A stretch of DNA of 64,000 bases from Nitrospira sp. BO4 (GTDB lineage Bacteria; Nitrospirota; Nitrospiria; Nitrospirales; Nitrospiraceae). The notes below the pieces were generated by a model, which was not told the DNA's origin, did not search any database, and worked only from the letters and a program-made list of their open reading frames with translations. Every line of letters begins with the position of its first letter. Positions within the stretch are counted from its first letter, which is position 1. This document shows positions 19,396 to 27,926 of the stretch, piece after piece. The stretch lies in assembly GCA_030144965.1 (NCBI GenBank), contig JAMPUU010000012.1, positions 1 through 64,000 on the forward strand, read 5' to 3'. The position numbers and the translations under genes were made by a program.

Positions 19396-20718
19396 ATGAC
19401 GGTGGAGGAATGGCCGTATCGCCTGCTGGCGTGTATTGGATTCATGACGATCTCATTGCTGGCTTGGCTGACGGGGAAGCGCAGTCGACCGAACTGGACG
19501 ACGATTGGCGGCAGCGCGGTCTTAGCCTGGGGACTCGGCATCGTGTCCTTTTGGTTTCCAGGCTCCCGCTGGTTCTGGAGCATCATTAACGATATGGTGG
19601 TCGCGGTGCTCCACGCCTCGCACAAGGGCACACTCTTCCTACTCGGTCCCCTCGCGCTCGACCCAGGCCAGAGACTCCCAGATGGGACAGTCTCAGTGGG
19701 CTTTATCCTAGCTGCGCAAGCGCTGCCGGCGGTCGTGTTCTTTGCCGCATTGATGGCAGGTCTGTACTATTTGGGCGTCATGCAAGCGATCGTGGGTCTG
19801 TTTGCCCGGCTCTTTTACCGGACCATGGGCTTATCGGGCGCCGAGTCTCTGTCCGGCGCAGCGAATATCTTCGTCGGCATCGAGGCGGGCTTGATTGTTC
19901 GTCCCTACCTCACAGCCATGACGCAATCGGAACTGCTCTTGGTGCTGACGTGCATGATGGCGACCGTGGCGAGCACGGTCATGGGCATTTACGTGTCGGC
20001 TCTGCAGCATGTGGTGCCTCAGATCGCAGGGCATTTGATTTCTGCGTCGGTGATTTCTATTCCTTGTGCGGTTCTCATCAGTAAACTCACGTGGCCCGAA
20101 GATGGACAGCCCGTGACGTTGGGCGGCGTGCCTGCGGTTCCCACCGACCCGAACCCATCGCCTTTATCCAACGGTGAAACAATCCAGCCGCCCTCCAACC
20201 TCATTGTCGCCTTGATCGACGGGGCGGGGCAGGGAATGAAAATGGCGGTCGGCATTGCCGCGTTGCTGATCGTGTTTCTTGGATTGGAAGCGTTGGTAGA
20301 TTTGGCGCTGGCCCAGCTTCCTGCGATCGGAGGAGTGCCTCTCTCCGCCACACGGGTCCTCGCCTGGCTGACCTGGCCATTCGCCGTTCTCCTCGGTCTC
20401 CGTCCGGAGGAATGGCAGATCGGCGCGGACTTGCTGGGGTCGCGGTTTATCGAGACGGAAGTCGCGGCCTATTTCAAGTTGGCCGCGGTGCAATCCGCGT
20501 CTCCGCCGCCGCTCTCTCCACGGTCCCTCACAGCCATGACCTATGCCCTCTGCGGATTCGTGCATGTGGCGAGCATGGGCATCTTTGTCGGCGGCATCTC
20601 CGCCTTGGTGCCGCATAGGGCAAAAGATATCTCGGTCCTCGGGCTGCGCGCCTTGTGGACCGCCTATTTGACGACGTTGCTGACCGGTTGTATTGCCGGA
20701 GTCCTCGCCTCTTCCTAG
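19396..20718 (+). CDS. CNT-like transporter with diverged substrate motifs
   Basis: A 440-aa membrane protein related to concentrative nucleoside transporters. GAESLSGAANIFV (residues 148-160) is CNT-like. The next residues are GIEAGLIVRPY where classical CNTs have GQTEAPLLIRPY, so the Gln-Thr-Glu substrate contacts are lost and one residue is missing. Near the C-terminus [12 protein letters not shown] replaces TYALCGFANxxS, changing another contact Asn to His. Transport of something other than a normal nucleoside is possible. AAGGAGG lies only 2 nt before the ATG but 8 nt before GTG 19402, which may be the real start. A 183-bp copy of its 3' end lies at 21703. Confidence 0.8.
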   Translation: MTVEEWPYRLLACIGFMTISLLAWLTGKRSRPNWTTIGGSAVLAWGLGIVSFWFPGSRWFWSIINDMVVAVLHASHKGTLFLLGPLALDPGQRLPDGTVSVGFILAAQALPAVVFFAALMAGLYYLGVMQAIVGLFARLFYRTMGLSGAESLSGAANIFVGIEAGLIVRPYLTAMTQSELLLVLTCMMATVASTVMGIYVSALQHVVPQIAGHLISASVISIPCAVLISKLTWPEDGQPVTLGGVPAVPTDPNPSPLSNGETIQPPSNLIVALIDGAGQGMKMAVGIAALLIVFLGLEALVDLALAQLPAIGGVPLSATRVLAWLTWPFAVLLGLRPEEWQIGADLLGSRFIETEVAAYFKLAAVQSASPPPLSPRSLTAMTYALCGFVHVASMGIFVGGISALVPHRAKDISVLGLRALWTAYLTTLLTGCIAGVLASS

Positions 20719-20790
20719 AAAGCGGCGCTCACCGATCCCTCTCTCCATCCCACAGGATGAACCCTTCTTACGTAAGCCCCCGCTCTCACC

Positions 20791-20812
20791 GCACCAACGC
20801 ATGAATGATCCG
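20791..20812 (-). repeat. Short remnant of the DUF2127 gene
   Basis: About 22 bases match the ACCAGCGCATGAATGATCCG part of the intact DUF2127 gene near 18194-18215 with one mismatch. It sits just upstream of the ParDE-like pair, and further remnants resume directly after that pair. Confidence 0.45.
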
Positions 20813-20906
20813 AGAACATGAGGCCTAGTCGCTTGTAAAACGGGAGGCTTACCGCTATCCTTGTAACTGTCGACAGTAGAAATCGACGTCTCTCTAAGAG
20901 GTGATC

Positions 20907-21092
20907 ATGCCCTCCGCAAAAGAACAGATCGCCAAGATCCTTCAAGATCAGCCGGATGACAGCTCCTATGATGAGCTTCTACGAGAATTAACGTTCGCAA
21001 GAATGATTGATAGAGGACTTGCTGACTCTGACGCAGGAAAGACAGTTAGCCATGAAGAGATGGGGCGCCGCATCAAGACATGGCAGAGCTGA
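20907..21092 (+). CDS. Small antitoxin of a ParDE/RelBE-type pair
   Basis: A 61-aa acidic, helical protein directly upstream of a ParE-like toxin. The C-terminal half has DAGKTVSHEEMGRRIKTW, typical of antitoxins in ParE/RelE pairs. I choose ATG 20907, with AAGAGG five bases upstream; GTG 20901 overlaps that ribosome site. It overlaps the toxin gene by 13 bp. Confidence 0.82.
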   Translation: MPSAKEQIAKILQDQPDDSSYDELLRELTFARMIDRGLADSDAGKTVSHEEMGRRIKTWQS

Positions 21093-21376
21093 CATGGACC
21101 GCCGAAGCCGAACGATGGCTGCGTGACATTTACGACTACATCGCACTTGATAATCCATCCGCTGCCGCCCGAACTATCGAAACCATCTATCTGAAAGCCG
21201 AAATCCTTCGAGAATTTCCAGAATCAGGATACCGCTACTGGCAGAAGCCAGACCGACACATCCGTATTCTGCTTCACGGACATTATCGTATCGCTTACCT
21301 GATCAAGAACTCAGACACGATCGACATCATCGGCGTCTTCCATGGAGCACTCAATATCGACCGGTATCTACCCTAG
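21080..21376 (+). CDS. ParE/RelE-family toxin
   Basis: A 98-aa toxin with the ParE/RelE fold: LTWTAEAERWLRDIYDYIALDNPSAA at the N-terminus, RYWQKPDRHIRILLHGHYRIAYLI in the centre and IDIIGVFHGALNIDRYL at the end. The last segment resembles the conserved hydrophobic strand of the family. ParE members poison gyrase and RelE members cut mRNA; the sequence alone does not decide. The pair lies within duplicated fragments, as expected for a recently inserted module. Confidence 0.88.
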   Translation: MAELTWTAEAERWLRDIYDYIALDNPSAAARTIETIYLKAEILREFPESGYRYWQKPDRHIRILLHGHYRIAYLIKNSDTIDIIGVFHGALNIDRYLP

Positions 21377-21402
21377 GGACCCGCACCGATCAGCCTGCGC
21401 CC

Positions 21403-21569
21403 CGCCATGAAGAAACTGTGCGGCTGCAAGGCATCTACCTTCAGCACCAGCGCATGAATGATTCGAGAGTCGGCATTCAAAAGAGCAAGAGCGCGCCTTT
21501 CACGAGCTTGAACAGAGCAATGGCGTCGAAACCGGTCTGGTGAGGGCGAGGCGTCATTGAGTGAAAAGA
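21403..21569 (-). pseudogene. DUF2127 pseudogene with internal deletion
   Basis: Minus-strand sequence matches the intact DUF2127 gene at about 18152-18229 and 18313-18400, with about 80 bp missing in between. The remaining frame is broken. The central part still encodes LNADSRIIHALVLKVDALQPHS. Confidence 0.75.
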
Positions 21570-21702
21570 CCAGCACACGTGGCGGGAAGGTGGGTGTGGT
21601 GATCGGGACTTTCAGGTTACAAAACCTGTCCGATCTATGTCATCTGAGTCACGTTCAATGGTAGGAAAAGACTCCCGGTACATTTTCTTTTACTCCACAT
21701 CC

Positions 21703-21886
21703 ATGACCTATGCCCTCTGCGGATTCGTGCATGTGGCGAGCATGGGCATCTTTGTCGGCGGCATCTCCGCATTGGTGCCGCATCGGGCAAAAGATATCTC
21801 GGTCCTCGGGCTGCGCGCGTTGTGGACCGCCTATTTAACGACGTTGCTGACCGGTTGTATCGCCGGAGTCCTCGCATCTTCCTAGA
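21703..21886 (+). pseudogene. Duplicate of the 3' end of the CNT-like gene
   Basis: It is 183 bp collinear with 20536-20718 without gaps, offset by 1167 bp, including the stop codon. I count six base differences, and all six are synonymous (Ala, Arg, Ala, Leu, Ile, Ala codons). The copy lacks the first 380 codons, so it is a fragment. The pattern suggests it derives from a functional diverged allele, not from decay in place. Confidence 0.85.
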
Positions 21887-21890
21887 CATC

Positions 21891-21984
21891 TGCATGCATC
21901 AATTTCAGTGAGCCTAACCCAACGTAACAGCAACAGCACGCCTTTTACGAGCTTGAACAGGGCAATCGCGGCGAGACCGGTTTT
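21891..21984 (-). pseudogene. DUF2127 5'-end fragment
   Basis: It matches the N-terminal coding part of the intact DUF2127 gene at about 18270-18366, encoding KTGLAAIALFKLVKGVLLLL on the minus strand. A small indel shifts the frame afterwards. It starts 5 bp after the CNT fragment. From here to 22286 (about 300 bp) I see no supported gene. Confidence 0.7.
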
Positions 21985-22286
21985 GTGTGTGAAGTGACTA
22001 AGGCACGTGACTAAACTAGCAGACGCTTGCTGTTCAGATATCAACTGCGCGAAGCAAGACCAGACCCTAATTCTGTTATGTGTGAACGAAGTCTTCAATA
22101 AGAAGTTCGCCACACTGGTAGCCACGTGCTCAAAAACGAAGGGGCTGAGACACGACGTGCTGTGGCAAGGAGCAGCGGGAGGCCAGTAACAAAAATAGCC
22201 CCCGTACACGTCAGGAGTGACCCAGGGCGTTAAATTGACGTAAGGCCTGGCCTGTGGTTAGGTCACCTCAGTCCGACACCACAGGC

Positions 22287-24023
22287 TTATTCAGAGGCAG
22301 AGTGGCTTCGCATACTGGAATTCAAGTACGCTTCGCTATTTTGCCAAAAGAACCGATCGCGATAGTCTTTGTAATCCGGAAGAGAGAAAATTTCTGACCA
22401 AACATCCAAGTAACGACGTGCATTCGTGACCATTCCTGGCATGTGCCAATCTGAGCCGTACGCGATCTTGGCCATGAATTCATATTCCCCTTTGGTCTTC
22501 CTGGCTCGCTCAAGGTTATAGAGAAATGCCTCACGGATCTTTCCATCCCGATCCTCTGCTAACAACGTTGTGATATACGCCATTTCACAATAGACATTCG
22601 GATACGTGATGCACAGCTCTACAACCCCACGGGCATAATTGTCGTCTGTTGCCCATTCTTCATCAGACGTTGCCAGCCAGCCTGCAGACTTGCCCATGCG
22701 ACCACCTCCCGCATGGCCCAAGCACAGTCGAAGAGCCTTTCTTGTTTGTAATACGTTACGCCAATATTTAGGATGCGCATTTCTGCCTTCCCCTTTGGAA
22801 GCCTCAAAACCCTCTGGAGTGCAGTGCGCGAAAATGGGAACATCATTTTTCACACACCAATCAAAGAATGCATCAATACGCAGCTGAATCTTCTTGTCTT
22901 GGTTGTCGGAAGGGCGATACCCCATGGCTGGATAGAATTTAAACCCAACAAATCCTTTCTTTCGTGATGTGATAACTAGCTTCATCCAGTCATGACGACG
23001 GGGGTCGAAGGCGGAAAACCCAATCAGAGTCTCTGGATGTCGGCGCCACAGGGTCTGCATCCTGTCGAGTTGGACGGTTGGAAAGTCATAGAATGCCGGG
23101 GTCTTCCCTGGATAGGCCATTTGCATATCCATCATGTAATGCACGGTCTGAATAGGAGGAAGTCCATCGCCGTAAGCCCTCAAGAACCGATCCAAGATCT
23201 GTTCTTCTGATGCCAAAAGTGTAAATATGAATTCGGCGTAGCTATGACCCTTCTCACTCAAGAATTTCGGCATGACGAGTTTAACGATGACCCATAACGC
23301 CCTCTTGAGTACGTACCCCGCAACATCAAGAAGATCGGAAATACTTTTCGCTGTTTTCAGAGTGTTGGATGGAAGAGTGAACTTAGATCTTGGGATGACT
23401 ACTTCCCATTCCGGCTTATATTGAACCGCTTCAAGTTCTGAAATGAGGCTGAAGAGATCTGAGTTCATGAGGCCAGGGTAAACTTCTTTCGCCTGGTTCA
23501 TCCAGCTGGCAGGTTCTTCTCCCTCCTTCTTAAATCGGGTGATTAGGTTCTGATCATGCGTTGTCAGAAGTAGTTCGTGTTTTGCCATCTTCCACATTTC
23601 GTCAATGTAGAAGTCATCAAGCTGTTCCGAATTTGTGTCCTGGCCCGTTTTAGCCGCTTGCTGTATGAACTCTTGGAGCATCGCACGACGACTTGATGGA
23701 GTTTTGTAGGACGACCCCGCCATACGATACAGAATCTGAGCGGCAATCGATGCAAAAGTGGGGTTCTTCAGCCAATTATTAAGGATGTTTTCCATAGGAA
23801 GATATCGACAATTAAACATGTGCGAATGAAGATCAAGAATTTTGGGAAGCATCGGCAAGGTGTCTCTTGTCGAAAAAATGGATTGCTGAGTTGTGTCTGT
23901 GGATTCGCCTGACTTCTCGCCCGATGCTGCAACTGAGCCGTCGAGGACGTTACTGAAACCTCTAGTTGGTACTACCATTGAGGCTCCTGCAGCAAGCAAG
24001 GTAAGGAACTGTCTCCGCTTCAT
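22287..24023 (-). CDS. Exported amidohydrolase-family metal-dependent hydrolase
   Basis: A 578-aa TIM-barrel hydrolase of the amidohydrolase-2 type. The N-terminus is a twin-arginine-like signal (MKRRQFLTLLAAG), suggesting export in folded form. Metal-site motifs are in order: DLHSH at residues 64-68, PIFAHCTPEG, CLGHAGGG and YGSDWHMP. A long helical insert (about 75-290) separates the first motif from the barrel core, making it larger than usual. The substrate is unknown. It is a single gene with no obvious operon partner, and 233 bp to its upstream side contain a direct repeat copy. Confidence 0.82.
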   Translation of the reverse strand: MKRRQFLTLLAAGASMVVPTRGFSNVLDGSVAASGEKSGESTDTTQQSIFSTRDTLPMLPKILDLHSHMFNCRYLPMENILNNWLKNPTFASIAAQILYRMAGSSYKTPSSRRAMLQEFIQQAAKTGQDTNSEQLDDFYIDEMWKMAKHELLLTTHDQNLITRFKKEGEEPASWMNQAKEVYPGLMNSDLFSLISELEAVQYKPEWEVVIPRSKFTLPSNTLKTAKSISDLLDVAGYVLKRALWVIVKLVMPKFLSEKGHSYAEFIFTLLASEEQILDRFLRAYGDGLPPIQTVHYMMDMQMAYPGKTPAFYDFPTVQLDRMQTLWRRHPETLIGFSAFDPRRHDWMKLVITSRKKGFVGFKFYPAMGYRPSDNQDKKIQLRIDAFFDWCVKNDVPIFAHCTPEGFEASKGEGRNAHPKYWRNVLQTRKALRLCLGHAGGGRMGKSAGWLATSDEEWATDDNYARGVVELCITYPNVYCEMAYITTLLAEDRDGKIREAFLYNLERARKTKGEYEFMAKIAYGSDWHMPGMVTNARRYLDVWSEIFSLPDYKDYRDRFFWQNSEAYLNSSMRSHSASE

Positions 24024-24150
24024 TTAAATCCACCTCCGTGTTTCAACAATACTGTTGTCGTTTCCTGATGGCGTTGCGGCTCGATGAGGGGTCTCATGGG
24101 ATGCCCCCACGAAAAGGTGTCGGGAGTCTTTTTATCTGTCAAGACACCCA

Positions 24151-24257
24151 AGATACCCAGGAGGAAGAATCCCCATCGGTTAGCGAGGATGAGATATGAA
24201 AATAATCCATCCTCATTGGCCTAGTTCTGTGCGTTTGGCACCAGCTTGGCACCAAGC
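24151..24257 (+). repeat. 107-bp direct repeat, copy 1
   Basis: It aligns without gaps to 25454-25560 at roughly 78% identity. Both contain TTTGGCACCAGCTTGGCACCAA near the end. Both also carry a short conserved reading frame ending PSVSEDEI-stop or PSVTEDEA-stop, like the tail of a lost gene. Copy 1 ends exactly at the stop codon of the HEPN-like gene. Confidence 0.8.
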
Positions 24258-25330
24258 TATTCAATCACCGAAATATCTACAGGGTCCCCCCAAGCAGTAC
24301 GACGTTCATCATCCCGCCTTGACCAGAAATTGTCTATTGAGCTGTCCGTCACGAAGAGTTTGGAATGCTCTGGCGAAGTGGTCAGTCGGAAATATACAGA
24401 CGTTGTTAGTTTTTCTATTTGCCGAAGCCTTTGCCCAGCCTTCAAGGGCATTTCATCGGCAGGCGAACCAAAGAATACATCGTCTACTAAGTTCATGTGC
24501 TCAACTGCGCTTCGAATTTTGTAGCACTCCTCCAGAATCACCTTGGCTGTACTGGATGCAAGAGCGAAGGTCTGACAGCGATGCATAAATTGTGTGGTGG
24601 ATTTACCGATCTCTGGTTTAGCGATTGCTTCCAGCGCACGGACAAACTCATGCGTTCGCTCTTCAAGGTTGCGTTCACTTATTGCCCTCGCCAGCGCACT
24701 CATCCCACGCTTCACTCTCGCGTAATCAGGACTCTCCTCAATGCGTGCATAACATTCTTCAAAAACTTTTGCTTGTTTACAAAGCGACTCGTTTACCTTC
24801 ACTCGGTCCTTTGGCTTCGAGTTGTAATAGTCCCTCAGCCCACCGAACTGGCGAATGTGGGTTCCGTCGGACAGTTGAGCCCCGGTGAGGACAAAGCCAT
24901 CTACATGATCTGGTATTCCTTGAAGCAACAGACCATAGAGAAGCCGATTAAGCCGTCGTTGGAGCATCTGATTTTCACCATCCAACACGTCAGGTCGATC
25001 AGATGCTGTGACAGCGAGAAAGAACAAATTGCAACGATCGACCTTACCAGCTTGAATCTTCCCAATCCATTCTCGCCAATGCTTGTCCAAACTGAAGGGA
25101 TGTTTGGGAAGGGTCCAAAGTCCATCTCCCAAGCTGAGAGGTTTGGAAAGTGAATCGTCGATCCGAAGATTTTCAAATGCTATGCAGGAAAACTTCTCTC
25201 CTGTCTCCAAGTGGAAGTCCATATCTACACCACCTATACAACGCAAGGGAGCGGTATTGTAATGAGATCCAGACGACTTTACATCGGCAATCCCCATCGA
25301 GTGGGCTGCCGGGCTTACAAGGGTCAGCAC
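24257..25330 (-). CDS. Possible HEPN-domain protein, repeat-flanked
   Basis: A 357-aa soluble protein that I do not recognise with certainty. Near the C-terminus KIRSAVEHM contains R273-x4-H278, the RX4-6H signature of HEPN ribonucleases. It is preceded by a helical stretch (about 208-272), as in ApeA-like HEPN proteins of phage defence. The N-terminal 170 residues look like a beta-rich domain of unknown type. The first possible start is GTG 25330; ATG 25297 is an alternative, and neither has a clear ribosome site. The gene is flanked by 107-bp direct repeats and stands alone. A defence role is inference and could be wrong. Confidence 0.5.
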   Translation of the reverse strand: MLTLVSPAAHSMGIADVKSSGSHYNTAPLRCIGGVDMDFHLETGEKFSCIAFENLRIDDSLSKPLSLGDGLWTLPKHPFSLDKHWREWIGKIQAGKVDRCNLFFLAVTASDRPDVLDGENQMLQRRLNRLLYGLLLQGIPDHVDGFVLTGAQLSDGTHIRQFGGLRDYYNSKPKDRVKVNESLCKQAKVFEECYARIEESPDYARVKRGMSALARAISERNLEERTHEFVRALEAIAKPEIGKSTTQFMHRCQTFALASSTAKVILEECYKIRSAVEHMNLVDDVFFGSPADEMPLKAGQRLRQIEKLTTSVYFRLTTSPEHSKLFVTDSSIDNFWSRRDDERRTAWGDPVDISVIE

Positions 25331-25408
25331 CTCACCAGGAGAGTGTTACAGGCATAATGCTATGTTCTCTATCCACTGGGGCTTATTCATCAAGCACGCC
25401 CCTCTCTA

Positions 25409-25426
25409 CCCGCTGATTAAGAGTCC
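25409..25426 (-). repeat. tRNA-Lys(CTT) anticodon-arm fragment, copy 1
   Basis: On the minus strand GACTCTTAATCAGCGGGT equals the anticodon loop and 3' stem of bacterial tRNA-Lys(CTT). The rest of the tRNA is absent. The same 18 bases recur at 26835-26852 in the same orientation. Such fragments are typical att sites left by integrating elements. The 456-bp gap between genes here (25331-25786) otherwise holds only direct repeat copy 2. Confidence 0.6.
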
Positions 25427-25453
25427 CGCCGAAAACCCAACTGAGAAAGCCCA

Positions 25454-25560
25454 GGATACCCAGGACGAGCCATTTCCATCAGTTACCGAGGATGAGGCAT
25501 GAAACAACCCCATCCTCGTTGGCCTGATTCGGTATGTTTGGCACCAGCTTGGCACCAAAC
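25454..25560 (+). repeat. 107-bp direct repeat, copy 2
   Basis: Partner of 24151-24257, in direct orientation. Together they bracket the HEPN-like gene, with 1.3 kb between starts. Copy 2 lies 27 bp downstream of the tRNA-Lys fragment at 25409-25426. Confidence 0.8.
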
Positions 25561-25786
25561 CATCATCCCAATCCAAGGATCAGTTACCCCACATTCGCTG
25601 TCGTGGCTCATCAGGCAGGGGACTCAAACCGGATCCGCAATCAAGAAACTTCTTGTCAAGCTGCTCGCCGGGCGCTTGAATGCCAAGATAAAGACAAAGC
25701 AGGAAGAGCAGCAGATCGTTCAGAAGATGTTCAACGTCAAACGTCCTGCTTGATTGAACGACACATGTGTAGAAGGGAGCGGTTGG

Positions 25787-26842
25787 ATGGAACAACCTAG
25801 ATATTTTAAAATTCAATCACCAATAGGGCGAGGCCGCTATTCCTTTCTATTGGTAGCGATTCTTTTCACACTAAACGCTTGCAGCGTTTCTGTTCATACA
25901 TTTTCTTCGCTCGTTTCTGAACCGACCGCATATTTCCAAGGGCCGGGTGGGTATGGCCTCCAACAGGTTCAACTCGATGAGGATACCTATTTTATCGTCT
26001 ATATGAGCGATCGACGGGTGGGTGACCCACAGGTGGCTCAGGAATTTGTGCTTTATCGTGCCGGAGAAGTCGCAAAATCCAGAGGCGTGAACAATTTCGC
26101 AGTCCTTCATAGGGACGATTGGGACTTCCTCAGTGAGAGGGGAATCTCTATCCAGAGTGGGCCTTTTTCTCATCGAATGAAACGATTGGATGATTATGAT
26201 CCTGGTGCTGGAATCGTGATGAGACTCGTGCACGAATCTGCGATGTCCGTTAAACGGAACGATGATCGTGTCTATGAGGTCGATACAGTTTTGCAGCAGT
26301 TGCCAAAACGAAATCGTGCCTTAGCTGATTATGTGAGGACCGTCCCCGACGAGTCGTTGATTCGGGATGGTTGGCTTCGGTTCCGCCCTTGGCGGTCGGC
26401 TGTGACAGTATACGAGTCTCTCTCTGCTTACGATAGGAAGTTCAAAGGTCTTTATGGAAAGGACCACCGTGATGTAACGGGTCACATTGAAACCACCGTG
26501 GTTCCTCAGACCCCCTCAGGTTCGTTTGAGATGTCTCTATCGTCGATGGCCCTCATTCCTCCTCTTTATTTCTTACATAAATGCGTCCAACTTGCCGATC
26601 AGGAGGGATATGAAGTCTTTAAGATCACGAAGTGGGTTGAGGAGGAACACATCAGCCAAGGGGAAAAGCGATATATGTGGTTTCGGACGACAGCCACTAT
26701 TAGTCTCCAGCATCAGAAAGAGCCGAAGAGCCTTGAGCCTGTATTTGTGGTTGATGAGATCCGGAAGGGTGTTGAGATCGGTCGGTTATGGCCCTTTACT
26801 TACTACATAGAGTCAAGTGGAACCACTGGCTTAACCCGCTGA
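25787..26842 (+). CDS. Hypothetical lipoprotein (CC0125/CC1285-like)
   Basis: A 351-aa lipoprotein. I choose ATG 25787, with GGGAG seven bases upstream, which places the signal helix and lipobox LNAC (Cys32) correctly. The next section (about residues 55-110: DTYFIVYMSDRRVGDPQVAQEFVLYRAGEVAKSRG) resembles CC0125/CC1285-type lipoproteins of unknown function. The C-terminal half (about 230-345) shows no family I know. The last codons and the TGA stop lie inside a tRNA-Lys anticodon-arm fragment, so an integration event shaped the 3' end. Confidence 0.65.
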   Translation: MEQPRYFKIQSPIGRGRYSFLLVAILFTLNACSVSVHTFSSLVSEPTAYFQGPGGYGLQQVQLDEDTYFIVYMSDRRVGDPQVAQEFVLYRAGEVAKSRGVNNFAVLHRDDWDFLSERGISIQSGPFSHRMKRLDDYDPGAGIVMRLVHESAMSVKRNDDRVYEVDTVLQQLPKRNRALADYVRTVPDESLIRDGWLRFRPWRSAVTVYESLSAYDRKFKGLYGKDHRDVTGHIETTVVPQTPSGSFEMSLSSMALIPPLYFLHKCVQLADQEGYEVFKITKWVEEEHISQGEKRYMWFRTTATISLQHQKEPKSLEPVFVVDEIRKGVEIGRLWPFTYYIESSGTTGLTR

Positions 26843-26855
26843 TTAAGAGTCAGCG
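26835..26855 (-). repeat. tRNA-Lys(CTT) anticodon-arm fragment, copy 2
   Basis: On the minus strand GCTGACTCTTAATCAGCGGGT includes both anticodon stem strands and the CTCTTAA loop of tRNA-Lys(CTT). It is 3 bases longer than copy 1 and bounds a 1.43-kb segment with it. It overlaps the stop of the lipoprotein gene. Confidence 0.65.
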
Positions 26856-26947
26856 GATACTGCTTATCTGTGGTTCCGCCTGCTTTGTGGTCTACGGCAC
26901 AATATAGTAGTGCTGAGAAACATCACTCGCCTAGGAGTTCTCTCATC

Positions 26948-27844
26948 TCAACACTTCGAACTATCCATCCGGCAGGCTTCGGCGCGGCTGTCGAATCCTG
27001 AATTCCTGAGGCTGTCGATGACCCGCTGCTGCCGTTCCATTTCTTGATCGTATGGCGTTTTCCCGCCGCCGCCTGAATCGTACCCGCCGCCCCCTCCCCT
27101 TCTCGACTGCCTCGCAGACAGCACTTTGTTCACTTCCGTTTCATAGTACCCGCGCGTTTGGGGATCGGGATCCTTCTGATAACAGGTATTCAAAAATTGC
27201 CGGCCTTCCTGATCGTGGCCAAGGGCATAGTGGGCGAAGCCGACGTTACAGTAGGCGTTGGGGGTGTCCGGGGCGAGTTTCAAGACGATTTCGGAATCCT
27301 GCAGCGCCTGTTGATACTGTTCGAGATGACTATAGGCTTGGGCGCGGTAGAGATGGGCGCCGACGTGGTCGGCATCGAGCTTGATCGCCTCGGTGAAATC
27401 GTTCAGCGCCTCACGGTGCTTTGCTCCTCGAAACTCCCGCAGATAGGTGAGCCCTCGTCCATAATAGGCCTCGGCGGTGGGACGGAGGGTGATCGCAGCG
27501 CTGTAATCTTGAAGGGCCGGTGGAATTTGGCCGAGCATCTTCAACGACTTGCCGCGCACAAGATGGGCCTCGGCCTGCTTCGGTTCGCGCCGGAGGACGT
27601 CACTCGCATCCTGCGCGGCCTGGACATAGTTTCCAAGGAAATACTGGCAGCGGGCACGGGCAAGGAGTGCCGGGGTGTTGTCTCGATTCTTGCTGAGTAA
27701 GGCACTGAGGGATTGAAGCGCTTGCGGGTTCCCGGCAGCATTGGCTTCACAATGCGGCGCACTGAAGGACTCACCACAGGCCGCAACGAAACTCACGCCG
27801 ATCAGTGCAACTGTCAGACATGCGACTCGACCGACTCCCCTCAT
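26948..27844 (-). CDS. TPR-repeat lipoprotein
   Basis: A 298-aa envelope lipoprotein with tetratricopeptide repeats. I choose ATG 27844, preceded by GGGAGG. It gives a signal peptide ending VAACGE, with the lipid-carrying cysteine in VAAC. At least five TPR units follow (about residues 40-235), with repeats such as EAYYGRGLTYL and VGAHLYRAQAYSHLEQY. A glycine-rich segment and a C-terminal DSRAEACRMDSSKC with two cysteines close it. It is probably a scaffold; partners are unknown. Confidence 0.8.
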   Translation of the reverse strand: MRGVGRVACLTVALIGVSFVAACGESFSAPHCEANAAGNPQALQSLSALLSKNRDNTPALLARARCQYFLGNYVQAAQDASDVLRREPKQAEAHLVRGKSLKMLGQIPPALQDYSAAITLRPTAEAYYGRGLTYLREFRGAKHREALNDFTEAIKLDADHVGAHLYRAQAYSHLEQYQQALQDSEIVLKLAPDTPNAYCNVGFAHYALGHDQEGRQFLNTCYQKDPDPQTRGYYETEVNKVLSARQSRRGGGGGYDSGGGGKTPYDQEMERQQRVIDSLRNSGFDSRAEACRMDSSKC

Positions 27845-27926
27845 GCGCCCTCCCAGAACCGGCGCATTATCGAATGCGCGGGAAACGGCGTCAAGAATGA
27901 GGGTCGGAAGCGGAGGCAGTGACCTG

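Noticed and set aside
22007..22189. Small plus-strand open frame of 60 codons
   Set aside because: No ribosome site and no family features; it lies in remnant sequence after the DUF2127 fragment.
25409..25426. Complete tRNA-Lys gene
   Set aside because: Only the anticodon loop and 3' stem are present; there is no acceptor, D or T arm on either side.
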